Positions 47,314 through 58,678 of a DNA stretch of 64,000 nucleotides are shown here, one piece after another; positions within the stretch are counted from its first letter, which is position 1, and every line of letters starts with the position of its first letter. The notes beneath the pieces were generated by a model. The model made no database searches, had not been told where the DNA came from, and saw only the letters and a list, made by a program, of their open reading frames with translations. Source of the stretch: Streptomyces marinisediminis (GTDB lineage Bacteria; Actinomycetota; Actinomycetes; Streptomycetales; Streptomycetaceae). The stretch lies in NCBI RefSeq assembly GCF_026262575.1, contig NZ_JAPKFL010000013.1:62001-126000 (forward strand), in the 5' to 3' direction. The position numbers and the translations under genes are program-made.

Positions 47314-48996
47314 CTAGCCCAACAGGCCGCCCAGGGCGCCGGTGTCGGGGGCGGTTTCGGGTTCCTCGGACTCGGGCTCGCCGCCGGTCGTGCCGCCCGT
47401 CGCACCGCCCACGGTGGGTTCGGGGGCGGGGGGCGGCTCCGGGGCGGGGGGCGGCTCGGGGGCCACGGGCGGGGCCTCCGGTACCGGGGGCTGCTGCGGG
47501 GCCGGAACGGTCTGGTTCTGCCCCGTCTCCGGCTCCCGGCCGGTGCCCGCCGTCGGTTCGGCGGCCTGCTCGCTGGCGCTGGCGCTGGGCTGGGCGGTGG
47601 GCCCCGCGGTGGGCCCGGCCGTGGGCCCGGTCGTCGCCCGCGCGCTGGGCCGGGACGGGTCCTGCGGCAGCGGGGAGCCGGGCAGGTGGTTGCGCAGCGG
47701 GCTGCCCGGTTCCGGGACGGTGGTGACCTGCGCGGAGCGGACGGCGCTGCCCAGCAGGGAGCCGACGAGCAGGGTGAGCCCGGCGATGACGGCGGCCAGG
47801 ACGGCGCCCCGGCGCAGCACGCGGCGGCGCAGGTCGGCCAGCGCGGCGCGCGGACCGAGGCGGCGCCAGGCCTCCCCGGCCAGCCGGGCGTCCAGCGAGT
47901 AGACGGGCGCGCCCGCGATGATCAGCGGTGACCAGGCGGCGAGGTAGATGATGTCCGGCGCGTCGTACACCGCGACCGTGCGCCAGCTCACCGTGACCAG
48001 CAGGGCGGCCGACAGCAGCGCGCCCAGGGACGCGGCGAGCCGCTGCCACAGCCCGAAGACGGTGAGCACGCCGACGAGGACCTGGAGGAAGGCCACCGTG
48101 AGCCCGGCGCCCACGGGGTGGGCGAGGGCCAGGTCGTGCAGCGGGGAGGCGATCGTCCACGGTTGGAGCGAGCTGAGCCAGCTCACCATGGAGCCGCGCT
48201 CGCCGCCGTCGAAGTAGACCGGGTCCGTCAGCTTCCCCATGCCGGCGTAGACGGAGATGAAGCCGAGGAAGACGCGCAGCGGCAGCAGCACGACGCCCAG
48301 GTTCATGCGGCGGCCGGGGTAGTAGGCGTGCCGTGCCCGGTCCCCGGCGTCCCGCTCCTCGCGGGCGGCGCGCCGCTCGTCGTCGTACCGCTCGTCCCCG
48401 TACCGGCCGTCGTGGCCGTCCCCGTGCCGGTCGTCGCCCCGTCCGCCACCGCCGGCCGGGCCGTCGTCGTGCCGGGAGGAGCGCGGGCCGACGACGGGCA
48501 GCGGCGCGGTCAGCTCGGCCGCGACGCGCGGCATGACCCGGGTGGCCAGGACGCCCCCGTCCGCGGAGCGTTCTCCCTGCGCCGGGACGGTGCCGAGGCC
48601 GCCGGGGCGGACGGCCCGGAGCAGGTCGGCGGCGGCGTCGCCGGGGACGCTGCGCCCGCTCCACACCACCGGCGCGCGCCGCCTGACGGCGGTGGCGGCC
48701 CCGGCGGGGGCCGCGGGGGCGGGCAGGGCGGCGACGGAGGCGGGGGAGGCCGCGGCCGGGACGGGCCGGGCGGTGGGGACGGCCGGGACGGGAGCGGTGT
48801 CGGCCGACGCGGCGCCGCCCGGGGCGGCGCCCTGCGGCGTCGACGTGGCGAGCTTTACCCGGAAGCTCACGTTGTTGACGATGACCTGGGCCGGGTCGCT
48901 CGGCACCTTGACGGAGCTGAGGATCGGCTCGTCGTCGAAGAAGCCGCCCGGGCTTCCCCCGGTGGGCGTGCGGGGAGTTCTGGTGTCCACACTCAT
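47314..48996 (-). CDS. DoxX-family membrane protein with long flanking tails
   Basis: 560 residues. The centre (about 230-400) has four membrane helices and the DoxX pattern LPLRVFLGFISVYAGMGKL, then VAFLQVLVGVLTVFGLW. The N-terminal ~225 residues are soluble, Ala/Pro-rich and His/Asp/Arg-rich near their end (DDRHGDGHDGRYGDERYDDE). The C-terminal ~130 residues lie after one more helix (VLAAVIAGLTLLVGSLLGSAV) and are Pro/Glu/Thr-rich (PEPPPAPEPPPAPEP). DoxX proteins are linked to redox homeostasis and thiosulfate oxidation. The long external Pro-rich tail suggests a wall-spanning part. Confidence 0.88.
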   Translation of the reverse strand: MSVDTRTPRTPTGGSPGGFFDDEPILSSVKVPSDPAQVIVNNVSFRVKLATSTPQGAAPGGAASADTAPVPAVPTARPVPAAASPASVAALPAPAAPAGAATAVRRRAPVVWSGRSVPGDAAADLLRAVRPGGLGTVPAQGERSADGGVLATRVMPRVAAELTAPLPVVGPRSSRHDDGPAGGGGRGDDRHGDGHDGRYGDERYDDERRAAREERDAGDRARHAYYPGRRMNLGVVLLPLRVFLGFISVYAGMGKLTDPVYFDGGERGSMVSWLSSLQPWTIASPLHDLALAHPVGAGLTVAFLQVLVGVLTVFGLWQRLAASLGALLSAALLVTVSWRTVAVYDAPDIIYLAAWSPLIIAGAPVYSLDARLAGEAWRRLGPRAALADLRRRVLRRGAVLAAVIAGLTLLVGSLLGSAVRSAQVTTVPEPGSPLRNHLPGSPLPQDPSRPSARATTGPTAGPTAGPTAQPSASASEQAAEPTAGTGREPETGQNQTVPAPQQPPVPEAPPVAPEPPPAPEPPPAPEPTVGGATGGTTGGEPESEEPETAPDTGALGGLLG

Positions 48997-49094
48997 CTAA
49001 CCGAGTGACGGACGCTTAAGACACTGCCTTGACCCCGGCGATCTGTCCGCGCCACGTCAACGGGACCGCCCGAGCGCGCGCTCGACCGGCCGGA

Positions 49095-49173
49095 CGGCGA
49101 CCGGACCCCACGGCGACCGGACCCCAAGGCGACCGGACCCCAAGGCGACCGGACCCCACGGCGACGGGCCCCA
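49095..49173. repeat. Tandem 16-bp repeat
   Basis: Four units (49095-49110, 49111-49126, 49127-49142, 49143-49158) of the type CGGCGACCGGACCCCA, differing only in the first base, plus a fifth degraded copy to about 49173. It lies in the 295-bp gap between the doxX-like start and the rlmB end. The rest of the gap holds no gene. Confidence 0.9.
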
Positions 49174-49291
49174 CGGGCGGCGGGACCGCGGCGCGGGCCG
49201 TCGCACGCGGACCTCCGTGCGCGGTGGGAGCCTGCCCCCCACCCCGCCCGGGAGCCCGCGAGCACGGCGGCCGCGCTCGCGGGCGGTGCGG

Positions 49292-50257
49292 CTAGCGCCC
49301 GGTGCCCGCGCGGCGGCGGGCGGCCTCGTAGAGCGTGATCCCCGCCGCGACACCGGCGTTGAGCGACTCGGCGCCGCCCGGCATCGGGATGCGCACGCGC
49401 AGGTCGCACGCCTCGCTCACCAGCCGCGACAGGCCCTTGCCCTCGCTGCCGATGACGACGACGACCGGCCCCTCCAGCAGCTCCAGGTCGTTCACCTCGG
49501 CCTCGCCGTCGGCGGTGAGGCCGACGACCATGAGCCCGGCCTTCTGGTAGCCCTGCAGCGCCCGCGTCAGGTTGGTCGCGCGGGCGACGGGGGTGCGCGC
49601 GGCGGTGCCGGCGGAGGTCTTCCACGCCCCGGCGGTCATCCCGGCGGCCCGGCGTTCGGGGACGACGACGCCGTGCCCGCCGAAGGCGCTCACGGAGCGG
49701 ACGACCGCGCCGAGGTTGCGCGGGTCGGTCACCCCGTCGAGGGCGACGATCAGCGGGTCCTCGGCGGCGTCGAACGCGGCCGCGGTCAGGTCGTCGGGGT
49801 GGGCGTAGTCGTACGGCGGCACCTGGAGGACCAGGCCCTGGTGGTTGAGGCCGCCGGTGATGCGGTCCAGCTCCGGCCTGGGCGCCTCCAGCAGATGGAT
49901 GCCGCCGCGGTCGGCGGCGAGCCGGAGGGCGTCGCGCACCCGGTCGTCGCTGTCGATGAACTGCTGGACGTACAGCGTCGTCGCGGGCACGCCGTCGCGC
50001 AGCGCCTCGAAGACCGGGTTGCGGCCCACGACCAGCTCCGCGGTGCCCTTCGGCCCGCCCCGGCGCGGCGCGGGCCGTCCGGTGGCGCGGCGGGCGCGCG
50101 CCTGCGCGGCGCGCTGCTTGGCGTGGCCCTTGCGCATCTCGGCGGGCGGGGTGGGGCCCCTGCCCTCCAGGCTCCGGCGCCGCTGGCCGCCGCTGCCGAC
50201 CTGCGCGCCCTTCTTGTTGGACGTGCGGCGGTTGCGCCGCTGGCTGTTCCCGGCCAT
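49292..50257 (-). CDS. rlmB: 23S rRNA (guanosine-2'-O-)-methyltransferase RlmB
   Basis: 321 residues. A basic ~70-residue N-terminal tail, rich in Arg, Lys and Gly, is followed by the TrmH substrate-binding domain ([20 protein letters not shown]). The C-terminal SPOUT domain has all three motifs: [30 protein letters not shown] and [20 protein letters not shown] (knot). It methylates G2251-equivalent ribose in the peptidyl-transferase loop of 23S rRNA. It lies 55 bp after cysS on the same strand, an association usual in actinobacteria. Confidence 0.95.
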   Translation of the reverse strand: MAGNSQRRNRRTSNKKGAQVGSGGQRRRSLEGRGPTPPAEMRKGHAKQRAAQARARRATGRPAPRRGGPKGTAELVVGRNPVFEALRDGVPATTLYVQQFIDSDDRVRDALRLAADRGGIHLLEAPRPELDRITGGLNHQGLVLQVPPYDYAHPDDLTAAAFDAAEDPLIVALDGVTDPRNLGAVVRSVSAFGGHGVVVPERRAAGMTAGAWKTSAGTAARTPVARATNLTRALQGYQKAGLMVVGLTADGEAEVNDLELLEGPVVVVIGSEGKGLSRLVSEACDLRVRIPMPGGAESLNAGVAAGITLYEAARRRAGTGR

Positions 50258-50312
50258 GGGGAGGGTCCTTCTTTCGAGTGATGCGTGAGGTCGGTGGGGA
50301 CGCGGGGGCGCG

Positions 50313-51713
<1,401 letters not shown>

Positions 51714-51831
51714 CCGTCAAGGGTAGTAGAAGACGGCGGCTGCCCCACGCGATCGGTGCGGGGCGACCGCGCGGGGAGCGCGGGGCCGCCGTCGCGGACG
51801 CCCGTGCCGGGGCGGCATGGGCGACCGCCGG

Positions 51832-52245
51832 TCAGGCCAGGTCGCCCATGCCGACGACGCGCTCGGGCGTGACGCGCACGACGACGCGGTCCGGCTCCTG
51901 CGGTGCGCCCGGGTTGAACTCGGCGTACTCCGTGCCGACGTACTTCATCGCCAGCTCGTCGATGAGCTCCTGGCCGCCCTCGGTGGTCATGCTGGCCGTG
52001 CCGCGGATCTCGGCGTAGGTGTAGGGCGCGTCGGCGGGCTGCACGACGACGCTGACCCGCGGGTCCCGGCGCAGGTTCTTCTCCTTCTGGCGGCCCAGCG
52101 TGGTGGAGAACAGCACGTCCTCGCCGTCCCGCTTGACCCACACCGGGGACACCTGGGGGCGTCCGTCGGGCTGGATGGTGGCGACGGTGATGAAGACCTT
52201 GCCGTCGAGGACCTGCTTGAGCTTGTCGGACAGTGCGGCTGCCAC
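51832..52245 (-). CDS. PPOX-class (F420/flavin-dependent) oxidoreductase
   Basis: 137 residues from GTG 52245, chosen because GGGAAGG lies 7 bases upstream; GTG 52254 is an alternative. The split-barrel fold of the pyridoxamine-oxidase superfamily is visible: VFITVATIQPDGRPQVSPVW near the start and TTLGRQKEKNLRRDPRVSVV in the middle, with YAEIRGTASM later. This pattern fits the actinobacterial F420-dependent PPOX branch. Substrate unknown. The gene stands alone, with 118 bp before the cysS start. Confidence 0.85.
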   Translation of the reverse strand: MAAALSDKLKQVLDGKVFITVATIQPDGRPQVSPVWVKRDGEDVLFSTTLGRQKEKNLRRDPRVSVVVQPADAPYTYAEIRGTASMTTEGGQELIDELAMKYVGTEYAEFNPGAPQEPDRVVVRVTPERVVGMGDLA

Positions 52246-52402
52246 TGCGTGCACCTTCCCTCGCGTGGTTGACGCTTCGACGACTACCCGCGCACGGGCC
52301 GCGCAAGTCTTACCGGGCGCCCCTCTCGCCCGTCCGGCGCAGTGGCCACCGAACGGACGCGGGGACGCGGGCGTCGCGGGCGCGGGCGCCGGACCGGGCG
52401 GC

Positions 52403-52891
52403 CTACCCGCGCAGCACGAGCGCCGTGGCGACGGCGGCGAGGCCCTCGGCGCGGCCGGTGAGTCCGAGGCCGTCCGTCGTGGTGCCGGAGACGGACACCG
52501 GGGCGCCGACCGCCTCGCCCAGCACCGCCTGCGCCTCCGCCCGGCGCCTGCCGATCTTCGGACGGACGCCGATGACCTGGATGGCGACGTTGCCGATGGC
52601 CAGGCCCTCCGCGCGCACGATGCGGGCGGCCTCCGCGAGCAGCGTGACCCCGGAGGCCCCGGACCACTCGGGCCGGGCGGTGCCGAAGTGGGCGCCCAGG
52701 TCGCCCACCCCGGCGGCCGAGAACAGCGCGTCGCACGCGGCGTGGGCGGCCACGTCGCCGTCGGAGTGCCCGGCGAGTCCGTCGCCGTCGTCCCACAGCA
52801 GGCCCGCGCACCACAGGGGGCGACCGGCCGCGAAGGCGTGCACGTCGGTGCCGATGCCGACGAGCGGCACGGCGGGGCGGTCAGTAGCCAT
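52403..52891 (-). CDS. ispF: 2-C-methyl-D-erythritol 2,4-cyclodiphosphate synthase
   Basis: 162 residues from ATG 52891. Metal ligands are D16 and H18 (GIGTDVHAF) and H42-type ([20 protein letters not shown]); VIGVRPKIG and [11 protein letters not shown] are further family blocks. It cyclises the diphosphocytidyl product in the MEP route to isopentenyl diphosphate. The start overlaps the end of ispD by 11 bp, so the two are coupled. Confidence 0.96.
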   Translation of the reverse strand: MATDRPAVPLVGIGTDVHAFAAGRPLWCAGLLWDDGDGLAGHSDGDVAAHAACDALFSAAGVGDLGAHFGTARPEWSGASGVTLLAEAARIVRAEGLAIGNVAIQVIGVRPKIGRRRAEAQAVLGEAVGAPVSVSGTTTDGLGLTGRAEGLAAVATALVLRG

Positions 52892-53678
52892 CGGCCCTCC
52901 GGCGGGCGAGGACGGCCTCGGCGAGCACCAGGTCCAGCGGCCGGGTGACCTTGAAGGCCTCCTCGTGCCCCGGCACGACGACCACCGGCGTGCCCAGCCG
53001 CTCGACCAGGCCCGCGTCGTCGGTGGCGCCCTCGCCCTCGCGGGGGAAGGCGGCGTGGGCCTCGGCGAGCACGGCCCGGTCGAAGCCCTGCGGGGTCTGC
53101 ACCGCGCGCAGCCGGCTCCGCACCGGCGTGCCGGTGACGGGCTCCGGCGCACCGCCCGGCCGCGGCTCGACCTCCTTGACGGTGTCGCTCACCGGCACCG
53201 CCGGAACGACGGCGGGCGCGCCCGCGCGCACGGCGGCGGCGACGGCGTCCACGGTGTCGGCCGGCACCAGCGGCCGGGCGGCGTCGTGGACGAGCACGAC
53301 CTCGACGCCGGCCGGCAGCGCGGCCAGCCCGCGTTGCACGGACTCCTGCCGGGTGGCGCCCCCGGGGACGACGACGACGTCCGCGCCCTGCGCCGCGGGG
53401 GCGGCGGGCGGCGGATGGGCGTCGAGCAGGTGGCGGACCTCGGTGGCGGCGTCCGGCGGCGCGACGACGACGACGAGGCCGACGTCGCGGGCGCGGGCCA
53501 TGGCGCGGACGGCGTGGACGAGCATCGGCGTGCCGCCCAGCGCGCGCAGCGCCTTCGGCGCGCCGGGGCCCAGGCGCACGCCGCGCCCGGCGGCGGGGAT
53601 GACCGCCGCGGCCCGCGGTCCGCGCGGCGCGGGCCGCTCGTCCGTGGCCGAAATCTGGGCGGGCTGATCGTCGGACAT
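52881..53678 (-). CDS. ispD: 2-C-methyl-D-erythritol 4-phosphate cytidylyltransferase
   Basis: 265 residues from ATG 53678. CTP-binding [20 protein letters not shown], the active-site HDAARPLV, and [13 protein letters not shown] with DDAGLVE complete the fold. It makes CDP-methylerythritol in the MEP pathway. No good ribosome site is visible before 53678. GTG 53687 (VQPMSDD) is a close alternative, and the frame stays open further up, so the N-terminus is uncertain. The products feed isoprenoids, including the menaquinone side chain made by enzymes elsewhere in this window. Confidence 0.95.
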   Translation of the reverse strand: MSDDQPAQISATDERPAPRGPRAAAVIPAAGRGVRLGPGAPKALRALGGTPMLVHAVRAMARARDVGLVVVVAPPDAATEVRHLLDAHPPPAAPAAQGADVVVVPGGATRQESVQRGLAALPAGVEVVLVHDAARPLVPADTVDAVAAAVRAGAPAVVPAVPVSDTVKEVEPRPGGAPEPVTGTPVRSRLRAVQTPQGFDRAVLAEAHAAFPREGEGATDDAGLVERLGTPVVVVPGHEEAFKVTRPLDLVLAEAVLARRRADGY

Positions 53679-54337
53679 TGGCTGCACGTTCAGGTTTGTG
53701 TCCTCATCCGGGATGGGTATGGCCAGAACGTGTCGGACGCGAGGGCGTGACCGGTCCCCTTCCGTGACAACCGGTCGTGCCGCCCACCCGGGCCCGGCAC
53801 CGTGTGGCGCACCCATCGTGTCGACGTACACGGGTGGCGCCGCGACAGCTCCTCAGCGGCGGTCGACCACGCGGCGGCGGTCGGCCACGCGGCGATGACC
53901 GGCCACGCGAGGGCCGCGGCGGAAAGGCCGTCAGCACCCGCGCCGTACGACTGTACGGCCGCTGCCCGGGTGCTGTGGTCCTTCCACCGCGGCGCCTCGC
54001 GCGACGCACGGCATCTGGTACGCGGCATCTGGTACGGCGGCAGCTCACACGGCACACGTGACGGCCGTCCGTCCGGTCGCTGACGTTCGTCCGACGGCCG
54101 GATGGTGTGTCGGAGCCGCGCGTCACCGCGTCCACGTCGACTCCGGGGCGCCGGACCCGACGCTGCCGGGTGACGCCTCGGTGGCGACGCCCGTTCGTCC
54201 ACGCCGGCGATGACGTCGGCACCGGCGGTGCACGACCGCGGGCGGTTCACGACCGCGCCGCGCGCGACGCGTTCACCGACCGCACGGCGAGCGCCGTGGG
54301 CGGCGGGCCGGGCGTGTGCGCTGCCGTGCGGCCCGGC
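53679..54337. other. 659-bp gap between ispD and carD, no supported gene
   Basis: GC-rich with no domain-bearing frame. It contains a direct repeat GCATCTGGTACG (about 54008 and 54022) and CGGCCACGCG repeats near 53880-53907. Both flanking genes point the same way (minus), so this is carD 3' sequence plus the ispD upstream region. Confidence 0.6.
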
Positions 54338-54820
54338 TCAGGAGGCGAGCACTTCGTCGAGGAGCGCCTCGGCCTTGTCCTCGTTGGTGTTCTCGGCCAG
54401 CGCCAGCTCGCTGACCAGGATCTGCCGGGCCTTGGCGAGCATCCGCTTCTCACCGGCGGAGAGGCCCCGCTCGCGCTCACGGCGCCACAGGTCGCGCACG
54501 ACCTCGGCCACCTTGATGACGTCACCGGAGGCGAGCTTCTCCAGGTTCGCCTTGTAGCGGCGGGACCAGTTGGTGGGCTCCTCGGCGTACGGCGCGCGCA
54601 GCACGTCGAACACGCGCTCCAGGCCGTCCTGCCCCACCACATCCCGTACGCCGACCAGCTCGGCGTTTTCCGCCGGCACACGAACTTCGAGGTCGCCCTG
54701 GGCGACCTTCAGAACCAAGTAGGTCTTGTCCACGCCTTTGATCTGACGAGTTTCGATGGCCTCGATCAGCGCGGCCCCGTGATGGGGATAGACCACGGTG
54801 TCGCCAACCTTGAACGTCAT
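54338..54820 (-). CDS. carD: CarD/CdnL-family transcription factor
   Basis: 160 residues, standard length. An N-terminal RNA-polymerase-interaction (Tudor-like) domain starts [19 protein letters not shown], and the C-terminal helical DNA-binding domain includes [20 protein letters not shown]. The protein binds RNA polymerase beta and stabilises open complexes; it is essential in mycobacteria. AAGGGGTACC lies just before the ATG. A possible -10 (TATCCT on the minus strand, near 54851) with TTCAGC 17 bp further up is only a weak promoter match. Confidence 0.95.
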   Translation of the reverse strand: MTFKVGDTVVYPHHGAALIEAIETRQIKGVDKTYLVLKVAQGDLEVRVPAENAELVGVRDVVGQDGLERVFDVLRAPYAEEPTNWSRRYKANLEKLASGDVIKVAEVVRDLWRRERERGLSAGEKRMLAKARQILVSELALAENTNEDKAEALLDEVLAS

Positions 54821-55335
54821 GTGACAGGTACCCCTTCCGTGGCTATCCAGGATAGCACGGGAACGGGTCGCGCTGAATGGCGTTTCCGCAGGTCAGGGCA
54901 TATCTCGGGGCTTGACAACGGCGCCTATATCGTGCTGCACACCCGTCGCGCAAGCGGGTATTCGCAGGTGAGGGCACCTCTCGCCGGACCGGGAAACATT
55001 CTCGGCACCCGCGTGACCGACGTGACACGTGTCGGTTTTGTCCGTTTCTTGATGGCGTGCGCGCTCACCCTTCGCGTACGGCACGAGATCTCCACGGCGT
55101 TCCCGGGAACGCATCCGCGAACGGTCCGGAGATCAATTGCCGGTGGCATCGCTCATTCACCGCGAGTTCTCCCCGGGGCCGAATGCGCACCGCGATCTGG
55201 CGGGTGATTCCCGCCGCCGCCCGCGCGGACGCGGGCGGCGGCGGGGGCGGGTCGGGTGCGAGCCCGCCACGGGGGGTCGGTACGCTGCCGCTGTCAGACC
55301 GCCAGACGCCCCTCACTGCTAGGAGATGCGCCGCC
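54821..55335. other. 515-bp divergent promoter region (carD and lipoprotein)
   Basis: No gene. Two imperfect direct repeats with the core CGCAGGT-AGGGCA are visible at about 54888-54910 and 54964-54986. Near 55,300-55,330 the sequence turns into the ribosome site of the lipoprotein gene (TAGGAGATG). Confidence 0.55.
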
Positions 55336-56013
55336 GTGAGCAGCAGCCGCACCAGCCTCCGACGCGGCGCCGTCGCCGCCGCCCTCGCCCTGTCGACCCT
55401 CACGCTCGCCGGGTGCGCCGCAGGCGTCGACGCGGCGACCAACCAGATCGTCCCGGACAACGCCTCCGCCAGCGAGGGCGACATCGAGCTGCAGAACGTC
55501 ACCGTCGTCACCACCGAGGACGGCGAGGGCCCCGCGAGCGTCACCGCGCGGATCTTCAACGGCGGCGGCGAGGACGAGACGCTCCAGGGCATCACCTTCG
55601 CCACGGACGGCGGCACGGGGCAGGTCGAACTCTCCCCGGCCGACGGCGGCTCGCTGACCGTGCCGGCCGGCGGCCACCTGATGCTCGGCGGCGAGGGCAA
55701 CGCGGCGGCCGTCATCCAGGACGCGGGCGAGCGGAACATCACGGACGGCGAGGCCCAGCCGCTGACGTTCGAGCTGAGCGAGACCGGCGACATCCCGATC
55801 CGGGCCTTCGTCTACCCGGAGACGCAGCTCACCTACTCCGAGTTCGGCCCGTCGCCCGCCGCGACCTCCCCGGGCGAGACGCCCGAGGGCACGCAGTCCC
55901 CGGCGCCGGGCGTGGAGCCGACGGCCGAGGGCAGCACCGAGTCCCCCGCGGCGGGCGAGTCCCCGACGACGGGCGAGACCCCGGCCGCGGGCGAGACCCC
56001 GGCGGCGAGCTGA
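55336..56013 (+). CDS. Putative lipoprotein with Pro/Gly/Thr-rich tail
   Basis: 225 residues from GTG 55336. Lipobox LTLAGCAAG gives lipid anchoring outside. A beta-rich domain follows (DIELQNVTVVTTEDGEGPAS, AVIQDAGERNITDG, GDIPIRAFVYPETQLTY), with spacing reminiscent of copper-chaperone PCuAC-like (DUF461) domains, but the His/Met copper ligands are not evident. The last ~55 residues are repetitive (TPAAGETPAAS type). It sits between carD and phoP, convergent with the latter; the 576-bp gap after it (56014-56589) shows no gene or good hairpin. Confidence 0.8.
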   Translation: MSSSRTSLRRGAVAAALALSTLTLAGCAAGVDAATNQIVPDNASASEGDIELQNVTVVTTEDGEGPASVTARIFNGGGEDETLQGITFATDGGTGQVELSPADGGSLTVPAGGHLMLGGEGNAAAVIQDAGERNITDGEAQPLTFELSETGDIPIRAFVYPETQLTYSEFGPSPAATSPGETPEGTQSPAPGVEPTAEGSTESPAAGESPTTGETPAAGETPAAS

Positions 56014-56589
56014 GGCGGACGCCCCCGCGGGCGGCCCGGGTGCTCCGCACCCCGTCGCCCGCGTCCACGGGTGGGCGACGCCCCGACGCAGGCGGCGAGC
56101 GGTGCTCCGACGTCGGCGGCGCGCGCGGGCACACCACCGGCCGACCGGCCGGGGCGCCGCGGCCCGGCCGTGAGCGGCCTCCTGGCCCAGCGGCCCGGCC
56201 GAAGGGGGCCGCCCCGTGCGACATGCCCGTCGGCTCGCGCACCCGCACCGAGCGGCGGGCCGGTGCTCTCGGCACGCACCGTGCCCGGCTGAGGTGACCC
56301 GCTCACGCGCCGGACGGCCGCACGCACATCCCGCATCCGGGGAGCGGCGCGCAAGAGCGCACGGCGGCGCGCGGATGCCGGTGGGCCGCTCGACGGCGTC
56401 GTGCCGACCGGCCGTACGCGCGCACCGGCTCCGCGTGCCGGTGGTCTCCGGAGGCGCGCGCCGGGGCCCCGCACGGTCACGGCCGACCGCACGCGCGCCC
56501 GGCGTCAACGAGGCGGAGCGGCGTCAGCGCGCGGTGGAGGCGGATACGCCCGTCCGGGTGAGATCGCGGCGCGGGCCGCCGGGGCGGGA

Positions 56590-57270
56590 TCAGGGCTCGA
56601 ACTTGTAGCCCAGGCCGCGCACCGTGACCAGGTAGCGCGGCGCGCCCGGGTCGGGCTCGATCTTCGCCCGGAGGCGCTTGACGTGGACGTCCAGCGTCTT
56701 GGTGTCGCCGACGTAGTCCGCGCCCCAGACCCGGTCGATGAGCTGCATCCGCGTCAGCACGCGGCCCGCGTTGCGCAGCAGCATCTCCAGCAGGTCGAAC
56801 TCCTTGAGCGGCAGGTCCACCTTGCCGCCGGAGACGGTGACCACGTGGCGGTCGACGTCCATGCGCACGGGCCCGGCCTCCAGCGCGGCCGGGACGGCCT
56901 CCTCGGGCTCGCCGCGGCGGCGCAGGACCGCGCGGATGCGGGCGACGAGCTCGCGGGAGGAGAACGGCTTGGTGACGTAGTCGTCGGCCCCTATCTCCAG
57001 GCCGACGACCTTGTCGATCTCGCTGTCCTTGGCCGTGACCATGATGACGGGCACGTTGCTCTGGCTGCGGAGCTGGCGGCAGACCTCGGTGCCCGGCAGG
57101 CCGGGCAGCATGAGGTCGAGCAGCACGAGGTCGGCGCCGTTGCGCTCGAACTCGTCCAGGCCGTCGGGCCCGGTGGTCGCGACGGCGACCTCGAAGCCCT
57201 CCTTGCGCAGCATGTAGGACAGAGCGTCGCTGAACGACTCCTCGTCCTCGACGACGAGCACTCGGGTCAC
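56590..57270 (-). CDS. phoP: Phosphate response regulator PhoP
   Basis: 226 residues from GTG 57270, overlapping phoR by 4 bp. Receiver domain with the phospho-acceptor Asp52 (DLVLLDLMLPG) and the Lys in YVTKPFSSREL. The OmpR-type winged helix ends KRLRAKIEPDPGAPRYLVTV then RGLGYKFEP, with the recognition helix in VGDTKTLDVHVK. With PhoR it controls the phosphate-starvation regulon and, in Streptomyces, antibiotic production. It binds PHO boxes such as the one at 58650. Confidence 0.95.
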   Translation of the reverse strand: MTRVLVVEDEESFSDALSYMLRKEGFEVAVATTGPDGLDEFERNGADLVLLDLMLPGLPGTEVCRQLRSQSNVPVIMVTAKDSEIDKVVGLEIGADDYVTKPFSSRELVARIRAVLRRRGEPEEAVPAALEAGPVRMDVDRHVVTVSGGKVDLPLKEFDLLEMLLRNAGRVLTRMQLIDRVWGADYVGDTKTLDVHVKRLRAKIEPDPGAPRYLVTVRGLGYKFEP

Positions 57271-58577
57271 GGGAGGACCTCCGGGGATGCGTGTTGTTCT
57301 CTGGGGAGGGTCTCGACGGGGCCCACGCCGTCGGCGTCCTCGCCGCCGTCGGGACCCACGTAGTCGCCGGGTTTCTGCAGCGCGCCGCTGAGCCGGGTGC
57401 GGCTGCGGCGGCTCTCCTCCGCCTTGGCGCGGGCGCTGCCGGCCTCGGGGAGACGGAGGGTGAAGGTCGAGCCCTGGCCCTCGGCGCTCCACACGGTGAC
57501 CTCGCCACCGTGGGAGGCGGCCACGTGCTTGACGATGGCCAGGCCGAGCCCGGTGCCCCCGGTGGCCCGGGAGCGTGCGGGGTCGACGCGGTAGAACCGC
57601 TCGAAGATGCGGTCCCGGTCGCGCTCGGAGATGCCGATGCCCTGGTCGGTGACGGCGATTTCGATCATGTCCCCGCCGGACGCGGCCACCCGCCGGGCGG
57701 CGACGCCGACGCGGGTGCGCTGCGGGGAGTAGTTGACCGCGTTCTCCACCAGGTTGCCGAGCGCCGCCGCGAGCTGCCCGCGGTGGCCGAAGACGTACAG
57801 GTCCTCGCCTCCGCCGGTGGCCATGGTGATCTCCTTGGCGTCCGCGCCCTGGCGGCAGCGGTCGATGGCCTCGCCGACGAGCTCCTCGACGGCGACGGGC
57901 TCGGAGTCCTCCATCGGGTCGTCGTTCTGCACCCGGGAGAGGTCGATCAGTTCTTGCACCAGGCTGGTCAGCCGGGTGGCCTCGTGTTCCATGCGGCCGG
58001 CGAAGCGCCGGACGGCCTCGGGGTCGTCGCTGGCGTCCAGGACGGCCTCGGAGAGCAGGGAGAGCGCGCCGACCGGCGTCTTGAGCTCGTGGCTGACGTT
58101 GGCGACGAAGTCGCGGCGGATCGCCTCGATGCGCCGCGCTTCGGTCAGGTCCTCCACGAGCAGCAGCACCAGCCGGGAGCCGAGCGGGGCGACCCGGGCG
58201 GAGACCGCCAGGGCGTCGCCCCTGCCGCGCCGGGCGAGGTCGAGCTCGACCTGCCGTATCTCGCCGTCCCGCCGCGTCTGGCGGGCCATCTGGAGCATCG
58301 GCTCCACGGCCAGCCGGCCGCCGCGCACCAGGCCCAGCGCGTACGCCGCCGAGCTGGCCTTGACCACGGCGTCCTCTTCGTCCAGCACGACGGCCGACGA
58401 GCGCAGCACCGAGAGCACGGTGTCCACGCCGGGCGGCAGCACCGGTTCGGTGTGCAGCGAGGAACGGCTGGGCCGCGCCTGCTCGCGCTCGCTCCAACGG
58501 AACGCGAGGACGGCGATGGCACCGGTGCACACACCGGCGATCGCGGCCACTGCGGCGATCGCCGCGTTCACGTCCAT
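57267..58577 (-). CDS. phoR: Phosphate sensor histidine kinase PhoR
   Basis: 436 residues. One N-terminal membrane helix (AAIAAVAAIAGVCTGAIAVL), a PAS-like region (about 45-150), the phospho-acceptor His163 in FVANVSHELKTPVGALS, and the ATPase domain with NLVENAVNYSP, TDQGIGI and GGTGLGLAIVKHVA. The single helix and lack of an external sensor match Streptomyces PhoR. It phosphorylates PhoP when phosphate is low. The C-terminal ~55 residues are an Arg/Ser- and Asp-rich tail. Confidence 0.95.
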   Translation of the reverse strand: MDVNAAIAAVAAIAGVCTGAIAVLAFRWSEREQARPSRSSLHTEPVLPPGVDTVLSVLRSSAVVLDEEDAVVKASSAAYALGLVRGGRLAVEPMLQMARQTRRDGEIRQVELDLARRGRGDALAVSARVAPLGSRLVLLLVEDLTEARRIEAIRRDFVANVSHELKTPVGALSLLSEAVLDASDDPEAVRRFAGRMEHEATRLTSLVQELIDLSRVQNDDPMEDSEPVAVEELVGEAIDRCRQGADAKEITMATGGGEDLYVFGHRGQLAAALGNLVENAVNYSPQRTRVGVAARRVAASGGDMIEIAVTDQGIGISERDRDRIFERFYRVDPARSRATGGTGLGLAIVKHVAASHGGEVTVWSAEGQGSTFTLRLPEAGSARAKAEESRRSRTRLSGALQKPGDYVGPDGGEDADGVGPVETLPREQHASPEVLP

Positions 58578-58649
58578 GCCCTCAGACTAAGCGGGCCGGA
58601 CAGGGCGTCGTCAGGTGCGGCCGCCCGCCTCGGTCACTCGTCCCCCAGA

Positions 58650-58678
58650 GTTCACCGGCAGGTCGGTGGTGGTTCACT
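58650..58678 (+). promoter_or_regulatory. PHO box in the phoR-phoU divergent region
   Basis: Three 11-bp direct repeat units: GTTCACCGGCA at 58650, GGTCGGTGGTG at 58661, and GTTCACTGCCT from 58672. The first and third match the Streptomyces PhoP consensus GTTCACC, 22 bp apart, and the middle one is weaker. This layout is the standard PHO box core and explains autoregulation of phoRP and control of phoU. Confidence 0.8.

Noticed and set aside
49095..49173. CRISPR array
   Set aside because: The 16-bp units are directly adjacent with no spacers and there are no cas genes.
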